NCBI GenBank assembly: GCA_014529385.2 | Contig: CM043967.1 | Coordinates: 79,817,278 to 79,877,277, forward strand | Source of the DNA: Adiantum capillus-veneris | Taxonomy: Eukaryota; Streptophyta; Polypodiopsida; Polypodiales; Pteridaceae | Length of the DNA: 60,000 nt | Direction: 5' to 3' | The notes under the pieces: model-generated | What the model was told of the DNA's origin: nothing | Databases searched by the model: none | What the model saw: only the letters and a program-made list of their open reading frames with translations | Position numbers and translations under genes: made by a program | Shown: piece by piece, positions 1-9,059 of the stretch | Position numbering within the stretch: position 1 is the first letter of the stretch | How the letters are laid out: each line of letters opens with the position of its first letter

Positions 1-13
1 TGGCCTTCTCTCC

Positions 14-16
<3 letters not shown>

Positions 17-44
<28 letters not shown>
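17..44. repeat. (CT)n microsatellite
   Basis: An uninterrupted CT run lies about 40 bp outside the left end of element E1. It belongs to the sequence E1 inserted into; the right flank just past 9059 is also CT-rich. Confidence 0.9.
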
Positions 45-47
<3 letters not shown>

Positions 48-77
48 CGCCTTCAACATGAGATATGGCCTCTCAAG

Positions 78-82
78 GGCAC
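78..82. repeat. E1 target-site duplication, left copy
   Basis: GGCAC directly before the LTR start is repeated exactly at 9055-9059 directly after the 3' LTR remnant. Confidence 0.88.
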
Positions 83-429
83 TGTTGAAAGGTCAACCTT
101 TCAACAATGCTTCCACAAAGATCCCTCAAAGATTCTCTAAAGATTCTAAATAAAGATGCTGATGAAGTGATGAAGACGAAGATGGATGCTGTAATGTGAA
201 GATACAAGCTCATGGACATCATCAAATATCCCGTTATTATCATTTTGAGCCATTACGGCCACTTTTGTAATGTTTACCGGAACTTCATATTTTAAGTCAG
301 CAATTGTATTGAGGCCACAGATGCTTGTTGAATGAGCAAAGCCAGCTCACGGTGTTGTAATTAAGCTCTATAGAAGCCTAGGGACAAATAAGGTCATTTT
401 GGTCGGACATTAGGTTTTCTAAGGCTTAG

Positions 430-436
430 TATATAA
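430..436 (+). promoter_or_regulatory. TATA-like box of E1 LTR
   Basis: TATATAA lies about 350 bp into the LTR and about 40 bp before an AATAAA-like ATAAATATG stretch, a usual U3/R arrangement. Assigned from sequence only. Confidence 0.5.
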
Positions 437-784
437 GCCAAAACCTAAAGCTTTGTAAGAGGACTTCTAATAAATATGATCTTCTGTGTCGTTGGGAGAC
501 CGCGAGAGAGTGAGAGAGTGTGTCTGTGCGCTATAGGAGTTACGGTGGTCGGAATCGCGAACGGAGAGGAGTAGTGTGTTGCCCACGAGGAGAGCTACGC
601 GTTGATGCTTACATCACGCGTGTTCGTCTGTATTTTGGTAGATTCACCCGCGAGCTACTTTTGGAGTTTCGGTGAGTAACTGTTGTCCGTTTTTGCATTT
701 TAGCATATCCACGCGATCAGAGCGAGTAGAGCTACACATTAGGCACTTTAGTTTTCGGAAACGTCGACCTGCAAAAACCGGCCA

Positions 785-878
785 GACATCCTACGCGTTT
801 TCTGCACGGAGGGTATTGAGTAGGTTTTTTTGGTCACGGACCTTAGGGAGAGTGGCCTATTGGTGTTGATAGGATGTC
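785..878 (+). other. Split copy of the E1 palindrome inside the LTR
   Basis: GACATCCTACGCGT at 785-798 carries a full left arm of the leader palindrome. The matching right arm TAGGATGTC lies at 870-878, so the two arms can pair (9 bp) around a 76-nt loop. This links the LTR to the array at 1681-3376. Confidence 0.6.
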
Positions 879-1138
879 CCTCAAGTTTCGTAACATTTCG
901 AGAACGTCTAATGGGCTTTTGGCTTGCGGTAGCATCATAGGAGACTCTCACATTCACAGAACCGATGGCATGTAGATTTGATATCTCTGTAGGAAGTAGT
1001 CATTAGTCGGTCGGGTAGAGGTTGACACCCTTTGCTTGCTTCCACGTGCCTGCGGGTAGAGCTTCGTCCTCAGTTGACATTATATGTTAGGTGAGTTCTC
1101 GCTATGCTGACGTCCGTCACGGCGTATCCGTCCAACAT

Positions 1139-1156
1139 TGGCACCGTTGCCGGGGA
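1139..1156 (+). other. E1 primer binding site (tRNA-Asp type)
   Basis: TGGCACCGTTGCCGGGGA follows the LTR end by one base. It differs by one transition (A for G at position 5) from the sequence complementary to the 3' end of plant tRNA-Asp, the usual primer of Athila/Tat elements. Confidence 0.85.
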
Positions 1157-1680
1157 CGAGAGCCCTAAGTAGGTGACCGAGACTAGTCCTTGAGGATAGA
1201 GGTCCCTCTGGCTTGCCAGAGTATATTCATTCTTTTAGATAGGATCTGAGAGTGGTGGACTCTTTTGGTCTTAGAGGGAGTCTAGGGAGCGTGTGTCTGG
1301 CCTGGATCTTCCGTCTTAGGTAGTATTAGGTAGTAGTAGGTTGTGGTGTCGAGAGTAGGATTTGGAGTGGTAGATGTGGTGGTAGGTTGACTTGAGAGTC
1401 TGTGTGACTCCAAGAAGCAACCGAGACATCAAAATCACCATCTCACGTTGATGAGTAGGAGTAGGGTAAGTAGGATATCTTGATTGCTGATCTAGAGTAC
1501 TTTATGCATGTCTTATTTGTTGTTAGGCTCATCAGAGAAGTGGAAAACGCTAAGTAGGAAAGACTATAAGTTGTGTTTGGAAGCTGATTATAAGTCCAAA
1601 AGTTTCTGTGATTATTGCTAAGAGCTCTACAGAGCATAGGGAGTACTACTGCCAAAAAAAAACTGCATTTTAAGACAGTA
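1157..1680 (+). other. E1 leader, proximal part
   Basis: No coding signal. A G/T-rich stretch near 1317-1350 repeats TAGTAGG-like units. The rest shows nothing I recognise. Confidence 0.5.
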
Positions 1681-3376
1681 GACATCCTACGCGTAGGATG
1701 TCTCCAGGGCACTTTTGGCAGGGAATTTGGGAAACTTGAGGTTACCAGTGTGTTCAAAAGGGGGGTTTACCCTAAGTATACATTGAAACTAAAGTTTTGA
1801 CCAACTCTTGACACCCAAAAGACCAAAGACGGAGTGTCAAAAACGCGAAAACAAGAAACTTAAGATTCTGAGCACAATTTTGCATAAAAACTGGTAGGAA
1901 TGCTTGAAAAGTAGTGCTCAAGACTTGGGGATGCTTGTGGATGAATTCTGCCACAAATTTCATCAGTAGACATCCTACGCGTAGGATGTCTAGAGAGTGA
2001 TTATGGAAGCAAAAATCAAGTTTTGGCATCATACCCATATTCTGCATGTTGTGTTGGACACACACACCAAAGCTCATGTCATTTGGACATATAGACTCAG
2101 AGTTAAGGGGATGTTACTCTTTCATAGAAATATTTTCCCAATAGTGATGATTGTGAGCAATTTTGACATCCAAAATTTGTTGTGATCACATATTCTTGTT
2201 ATATGCATCAAGAAGCACCTTGGGTAGAAACAGAAGTCTATTCTGAGAAAAAAAGACATCCTACGCGTAGGATGTCTACAGGGTGATCTGGTGGAAATTT
2301 TGAAATTTTGAGTTGACCAGTGTGTTCAGAAGGTAGGTTTTACCCTGTTTTCACTTGGAAAGGGGAACTTGACCATATCTTGACAGGATAAGGCCAGATA
2401 TACTGAAATTGCCAGACATCCTACCCAAATTGTGCCAAGGCATTATTCCAAGACCAAAACCATAGGATGGCTGCAGGAGCATGATCTGCATGATATATTG
2501 AGTGACTGAGAGAGTTTTCATCTCATTTGGGGAAGAAAAGGGGGTCCTAAGCAGAGTTTAGCACTTGTGACTGAAAAAGACTAGAACAGCTAAAATTGGG
2601 ATCTTTTGAAATCCAAACCAAAATCTGAGCATAGCACTGGGATGCTGACATCAAAGGGAAGCTGTGGGACAAGTCTGGAGTCAAACAGGCCAAAAAGACA
2701 TCCTACGCGTAGGATGTCTTTTGTGTGATTTTGGACTCCAAACAAAATTCTGAGCATACCACAGTGACCAGCACCTTCAGGAGAGTATGTGGTTCAAATT
2801 TGGGTTTATTCTCAGCAAAAACACATCCTACGCGTAGGATGTCTACTGCATAATTCTGAAACCAAAATTCTACTGTGACTATACCATGCTGTTGTATAGC
2901 CTTAGGCAAGCCTCCTAGTCAAATTTGGTCCAATTTGGAGCTGATTTGACTTAGAAATTCATCAGAACAGACATCAAGCTTTTGGAACAGATTCTTGATC
3001 ATTTGACCAACCTATAGGTGTCAGAATCAAAAAGTAAAAATAGCTGTGAGTTTAGCACATCAAGGGGAAGCTACAGTGCAAGTTTGGACAAAATCTGAGC
3101 AGTTAGACATCCTACGCGTAGGATGTCTTCAGCTTGATTTAGGACTCCAAACCAATCTATGATCACACCACTGTGATCAGCACATAAAGGAGAAGTTGTG
3201 GTGAAAATTTCAAGTCATTCTGAGCAAAAATACATACTACGCGTAGGATGTCGCAAGGCCATTTTTAGGTCCAAATGAAATTTTGAACATACCATTGTGT
3301 TGTTGGACTTAAGGGGAGTCTCTGGACCAAATTTTGTTAAATTCTGAGCATATAGACATCCTACGCGTAGGATGTC
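1681..3376 (+). repeat. Array of a perfect 22-bp palindrome in the E1 leader
   Basis: Core ACATCCTACGCGTAGGATGT, usually extended by G/C to 22 bp and by A/T to 24 bp. Perfect 22-bp copies start at 1681, 1969, 2255, 2697, 3106 and 3355. One-arm variants start at 2822 (first base changed) and 3231 (two changes). A broken copy starts at 2415, and only the first six bases of an arm (GACATC) are seen at 2970. Copies sit in longer degenerate units; the clearest (from 2697, 3106 and 3231) are 124-125 bp and share 'ggactccaaa' and 'ctgagca' blocks. Spacings are 288, 286, 160, 282, 125, 284, 125 and 124 bp. The palindrome is far better conserved than the unit around it, suggesting selection or repeated conversion. 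It can form a hairpin in RNA, a cruciform in DNA, or a dimer-binding site. Confidence 0.92.
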
Positions 3377-3966
3377 TCTAGGCCAGTTTTAGGGTCCAAT
3401 TGTAATTTTGACCATACAGAAGTGTTCACAGTGTCACAGAGATCCCAAATCTTCTTTCAAAATTGAATTTGGACTCATTTTGACCATTCTAATCTGCAAT
3501 TCACTGTTTTGGCCATAACTTTCACAAACTGTATCGGATCGGAAAAGTTTTTATATCAAAACGTAGCCTCAGAGTGGCTCTACAGATTTTAGAGAAAAAC
3601 ATGACAATTTTGAAAAAAACGTCGTTTAAGGCCTCAAAATGCATCCGGAAGTCAGGGGTGTCTAAAACCGACAGTTCGAAAGAATTGTGAGAAAACGGTC
3701 ATGGTTTTGAAGACCGCTAAGTTAGCAGATTGAAATTATCTTTTGGGAAAACCATTGGTCACCCGCTGGAAGGTGCTCAAGGAACAAGTGTGGCCGTCAA
3801 AGGTACATCAATAATTTTTGCATTCATTGTGAAAAAGTTTGCCAACTAAATAGAATTTTGTAGATTGTGTGCTAAAGTGAACACAGGTTAGCTCGACTCA
3901 AGAATCACTACAAAGGGAGCAGTCGTTGCAGTATAGTGGTACAACAAGGGAGTCAAGACGAAAGAA
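3377..3966 (+). other. E1 leader, distal part
   Basis: No open frame. An acceptor-like 'cgttgcag' ends at 3931, 35 bp before the ORF start. Together with donor-like GTGAGT in the LTR (1091) it could bound an intron holding the palindromes; not tested. Confidence 0.4.
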
Positions 3967-6900
3967 ATGGCGTCTCAAAGGAATCAGACCAGTCAGGAAG
4001 AAGCTTCAAGTACATCCACAGATATTACAAGAGAGCAAATTTGGATCTATCTGATTGGATACTACAAAGGACTGCCATGCTATGAGGATGTCAATCGGAA
4101 TTTGTATATCAAGACAAAGAAAGATACAGAGGAAACTCGGACATCTCAATATGTGGAAGTTGAAACAGCGAAGAATGTACTACACCCACATCCAAATTTC
4201 ATGGAAGACTGTCTAGGATCAATTTACATGAGGCACGGAGAATACATCGACAATGAGATAGAAATGTTGTACAAGGATCAACTTACAGAACTCTACGCAT
4301 ATCCTCCAAGTATTTTTCTGTACAAAGCACAAGATGGAAAACAGAAATTTGGTACCCTCTATGGAGATGAAGACGGTCGATATTACAGGGCTGTCACAAG
4401 TCATGAAGTTCCTGTAGAAAACAATCATTACTTTACGGCAAAAGCGTTTGGCTCAAGAGGAGAAGACTACATGTCTAAAGGTGGTAATGTATACCATCTC
4501 GTCATGGGTTTACCTCTAACTACACACCTGGAAGAATTGACACCTACGGCTGTCACTACACAAATGAGTGACACACAACAAGGCACAACATGGAAAGACA
4601 CGACACAAGTCTCGTGCACCGCACCAGCACAAGACAAAGCTCAAACACACCAAATTGCAAAAACAGGGAATATGCCGGAAGTATCACCTATGAAGATAGC
4701 ACAACTTCAAAAAGAACTAGCTCGGTCTCAAGAGCTACTTAAAAAAGCACAAGAAGTCATATCATCAGGCATTGAACACATGCTAACATCAGATATGGAA
4801 CACTCTCGGATGGGGGGAGTTCAAACTCAACAAAGAGACCCTATATCTTCAAGAGTGGGATTAAGAAGTCCAGCTTTACAAGAAGCAGTGTCCTTTTCAG
4901 GAGTCCAAGTGGAATTTCAAGAAGCATTGGAAGATGCCAAGCCGGAGGAGATACCACTAGAAATTCACAATGCCCAATGTAAAAGATCAGGTCAAGATGT
5001 CATTGCGGTTGACAAATATGATAGGCACTATGAAATAGCCAATGTGAAAAACATGGATGGGTTTAGCAATTGTGGGCAACCTGTAAGTCACATACTTGGA
5101 CCCCGTCCAAAAGCACCATCAAGGGAAATGGAAAACAAAAATTCGGTTCAATCTTCACCCTCGGTGCAGAACTCGCCAAAATCAACTCAAAAACATAGCC
5201 CTAAGGCTATGAAAAAGCCCCACGTCAAAGACCATATACTGATGGAAGAATTAGCATTACAACTGCTAGAAAGCATGGATAGTGATTTGATCTTGTATGC
5301 AAGCAATAATGGAAGTTATTTTCAGCTTCTCAAGGACAAGACGATGAAGGATAAAGAGACAAAGCTACTGGATACACCTAAGTCAGTCGTAATCTACAGG
5401 TTCATGCATGCAAAGAAGAGGTCATATCTGTATCTAGATACCTCAGGAAATCATTATCAGTAGTATTATGGAAAGCTGCCTCGTCCAAAGGGTGCACATG
5501 TTGAGATAACAACATATTGCGACCAATGTGCCATTGGTCATTTAGTGAAGGACTGCCTAGTAAAGATCTACATGGAAAAGAAGAAGCAACAAGCCAAAAG
5601 CAAAGTTCAGACAGTGACAACAAGGGAACAGAAGAAAGAATCCCCAACAAGATCTCCGAAAAAGAAGCAGATCTTGTCGCAGAGCACAAAAGATAGGCTC
5701 AAGACATAGTTGCTTGAAGTCAAGGGTGTCAACGACATTATCATAGAGAATCAGGCTTTCAAAAAAGATCAATTGAATTAGCTGATTCAAGATCGTTTAA
5801 GGAACCTCAGTGAGGATAAGTCAGAGCATCCACAAGGTGATGAAGATGAAGCTCGTAGTTCAAGGATTGAGAGCAAAAGAAGACAAGATTCTGACGATAG
5901 TGAGCCAACGCAAGAAGAGGTGGTAGAGGTAACAAAAAATCTTAGTGCCACATCACAAGTGGAAGGCATGCAAATAGAGTCAATGGATGAAGCTGAAAGT
6001 CTACCAAATAAATTTTCTATTGTGGACTCTTCATTGGTGATTGAACAAATCAAAGAGTATGAGAAGCTAAAAGAAGATGTAACTGAAGACATACAATGCA
6101 CAGAAGAACAAAAAATGATTGAGTCCAAGATTGACTACCAAGGACAAGCAATACATGATATGAATGAATATTTTCGAGAAGAGACTCTACAAAAACCCAT
6201 GGAACAATGGAAAACAAAGGCCACGGCGACCTTTGCATCAGAAGAAGAGAGTAAACCTCAACATCCTGCTACACAAGCTTCAAAACATTTCCAAGAAGAA
6301 AAGTCACCATTGAATGACCTTCAAGTGCTAGAAGAAGTAAATAGTGACAGAGAGCTTCTAAAATCGAGAATCAAGGCGTCACAGTCATAAACTAGCAATG
6401 AACACCAACAAGCAGCTACAGTAGAAGATAGTAAGCACTTGGGACATGCTACAACCAGTCAAATGACAAAGAAGTTCAACATACAAGAGGATGACAAAGC
6501 CTTCAAGGCACAAAAGTCTAAGAAAAGTACCAAAAGCAAAGAGGACATCAGTTACTTGGCAGCCAACAAGAAGATTAAATTCTCGTTGGATGTGCATGAG
6601 AAACTGAAATTCAATTTTACAGCAGAGATAGATTGCACTTCCACGACTAATGTCATGTCTTATGGGCTGTGGTTACTTCTAGGTAAGCCAGAACTGTATG
6701 AAATTCAGGTACATGTTCCTATATCACATGGAATAGCCATCACAAGTTTAGGGATTGCAGAAGCTTCCCTTAAACTATGGTCAAAGGTAATCAAAGACAA
6801 ATTCCTAGTGGTGGATTCATCGAAAATGAGTACACATTTGATTTTGTCCAAGCACTGGGCAAAAACATTGGCAGAAGAACATGAATTTTCAACAATGGTC

Positions 6901-8028
6901 ATCACGACTAGCTCTCATGAGATCCAGCCTACTACTGCTCCAAGATTATCGGCTACTGACAAAGGAAAAGCCAAAATGAGCCCACAAATGTCCTACCAAC
7001 AGAAGCAACCCATTAAATCAGAGTCTTCAATCCAGCCCCGAAAAGTTCAAGACAGAGCTGACCACATGCTTCCACATGAAAGACAGAATCCAAAGAAAAT
7101 CTTTCAACCGAAATACCCTACACTGCGCGATCATCGTCGACAAAAATCTTCAAAGGTCTACATCAAAGCTGAAGAAATCAAGGTCAAGGACCCAATATGG
7201 GTAAATGAGCCTAGCCGATTGACGAAAGGTAAACACATGGGATGGATAGCCTCCCACTACAGCTTAGCAGAGCAAGGCTATTATGAGGGTCAAAAGAAAC
7301 TTTGGTTACCAAAACCACAGACCTCGGCTTATGTGGTGGATAAAGGTTTCAAAAAGCGTTCCCAAAAGCAACAAAGCTCATATTTATATCACCAAAGGAG
7401 ACCAACCAACAAGGCTCGCCAAAGGGAGGTAGGAACTTTCAAATCCAACTGGCCTTCATACCAACATAGCACTTCATCGATAAATAATCCCAAAAATGGC
7501 ACTCTTGTACATCTCAATACAACATCAAAAACATCATGGAAAGTGCCATCTACAATTCTTCAAGCACAAGGTTACTATCAAGGAAATCGGATAATCTGGC
7601 TACCAAAGATGCCAGGTAAACATTCTTCAAGCAAACGACTTCAGCTTGAAAATAATCGCAATTTCACGGAAGGCAAAATCAAGGACAATGTCACAGTCAA
7701 GGCAAAGGATATGTGCAAAGACACGCTAATCACATGATGCAGATACAAATGGGTGCCAAAAGAACAACAAATAACGAAGAAGATTGAAGTCATCTCTAGC
7801 TCTCAAGAAATGTCAAGACATGATAGACAAAGTGTTACGGGGAATGGAACGAGCCAATCTTCTCAACCAAGGGACCAACAACAACAAAAAGAAATTTTGA
7901 CAACCAAGGTCACCCAGTTATGGCAAAAGAAACCAATATTGCCAGTATGGTCCTTTACAAATCCTCTCTTCGAGGATGGGAGTTTTGAATTTCAAAACCT
8001 ATTCTTGGTCGAAAGCTCCCGAGAGTAG
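3967..8028 (+). pseudogene. E1 long ORF: unknown N-terminus, zinc-knuckle-like, retropepsin-like, QGYY/WxPK modules
   Basis: One reading frame of 1354 codons with five in-frame stops (5461 TAG, 5707 TAG, 5779 TAG, 6388 TAA, 7735 TGA) and no frameshift. Residues 1-498 match no family I know; several stretches follow Y-x(3-5)-[GR]-x-Y (near 35, 130, 348, 442, 486). Residues 518-530 give CDQCAIGHLVKDC, a zinc knuckle one residue short. The middle is charged and K/E/Q-rich. Near 889 (position 6631) IDCTSTT sits where a retropepsin DTG would be, followed by SYGLWLLLGKP. Two copies of W-x9-QGYY-x6-WLPK follow (Q at 1103 and 1201) and a WVPK at 1262. SYGxWxxLGKP and QGYY recur at 39.06-39.67 kb. ATG at 3967 is the first in frame. 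Function unknown; a gag/protease-like or accessory polyprotein is possible. Confidence 0.72.
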
Positions 8029-8980
8029 GTCAAGTGGCCATAAAAATTATGGCACAAGAGTCAAGAGTCGGACAGCTGAGCCACTAAATGAGCAAGCATT
8101 AGACCCAAGCTTCATGTCTTAATATTCTTTGTGGTCTATGAGTCTAGATATTTAGATTATAGCTCAAGATGGAAGAGTTGAGCATATTGTAAAATTGAGT
8201 CGCTCATGCTGGATAGGTGAGCATAAGAGTCGAAGTCTACTATTTTAAATGATGGAGTGGCGGAGTAGCCGAGAAAACACTCACGCACATGAACACAGTG
8301 AGGAGAGTGAAAAAAACCTCGTCGACAAAAACCCTTCTTGTGAGTAACGGCATCTCTTGAAGTCAAATATATTTTTGCTTCTCTAGCTACGTTCACTCCT
8401 GGAAGCACCCATTCAAACTCCTCTCACACCGCATATTGTTTCCCATGCATCTATCTGTGAAAGCATATATAATGTCCCATCACTGGACATTTGCATTTGA
8501 CACGATTTGTGTTCCACAAAATGACGAAGACGAAGTGGTAATAGGTTTCATAAGCATTTGCTTAACAACAGTGACTCTGACTTCAAGCTACTAACACTTA
8601 TCCACTGTATATCCAGTAATAGTAGCCATACGGCCATAAGTACTTTAACTCAACAGAACTCGGTTACATCAAGCATAAGTACATATAGCCTCACATTTAA
8701 TGGTGACTAAAGGCATTTTTTTCCCAATGGGTTTTTCCCTTTAGTCATATCCAAGTATCGAAGACCTTCATTTTGTAATATACGCCACATTTTATTTTTA
8801 CTATTTTATTTTTCTTATTAAAACACAGAAAAGCAGACCAACGACATCCCCAAACAACTGCATGCTCATCAACTACACGATCAAAGGCCTAGAAAAAATT
8901 CAAAAAGGCTTCAAGTTTACAGGTACACATGCAGGATGACACCCAAAGAACAAACAATACAGAGCTGCCAAAATAAAGAC
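8029..8980 (+). other. E1 3' region, unassigned
   Basis: No coding signal and no clear match to the 5' LTR. At about 8705-8745 the perfect 9-bp arms GACTAAAGG/CCTTTAGTC enclose a T/C-rich loop with TTTTTTTCCCAATGGGTTTTTCC, a motif style seen in plant LTRs near the polyadenylation region. I see no polypurine tract before the 3' LTR remnant. Confidence 0.45.
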
Positions 8981-9054
8981 TCGTCCTCAGTTGAAATTAT
9001 ATGTTAGGTGAGTTCTCACTATGTTGACGTCCATCGCGGCGTATCCGTCCAACA
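8981..9054 (+). repeat. E1 3' LTR remnant (last 74 bp)
   Basis: Aligns without gaps to 1064-1137, the end of the 5' LTR, with five substitutions (four transitions). It ends CAACA directly at the TSD GGCAC. U3, R and most of U5 are missing. Confidence 0.85.
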
Positions 9055-9059
9055 GGCAC

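Larger units (their letters stand above)
83..1137 (+). repeat. E1 5' LTR (1055 bp)
   Basis: It starts TGTTGAAAGG and ends TCCAACA, giving 5-bp inverted termini, and is followed after one base by a primer site. A 10-bp inverted repeat (GTTGAAAGGT, 2-nt loop) lies at the 5' tip. A TATA-like TATATAA is at 430-436. Two strong 5' splice-donor-like GTGAGT sites occur at 672-677 and 1091-1096. The last 74 bp match 8981-9054 with five substitutions. Confidence 0.85.
83..9054 (+). mobile_element. E1: gypsy-like LTR retrotransposon, tRNA-Asp primed, pol not found
   Basis: The ends are set by three agreeing signals: terminal TGTTG...CAACA, a 5-bp duplication GGCAC at 78-82 and 9055-9059, and a primer site directly after the 5' LTR. 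Order: LTR (83-1137), PBS, 2.8-kb leader with palindromes, one long frame (3967-8028), about 950 bp without recognisable content, and 74 bp of 3' LTR. I see no reverse transcriptase, RNase H or integrase. Either these were lost in a deletion that also took most of the 3' LTR, or the element is non-autonomous. The tRNA-Asp primer site is typical of the Athila/Tat side of Ty3/gypsy. The protein resembles one at 38.9-39.9 kb. Confidence 0.88.

Noticed and set aside
1443-2909. Minus-strand ORFs sharing the peptide DILRVGC
   Set aside because: The peptide is only the translation of the palindrome, which reads the same on both strands; no other conservation.
1681-3376. CRISPR-like array
   Set aside because: Plant retroelement context, irregular spacers of 100-270 bp, and the spacers are themselves related degenerate repeats.
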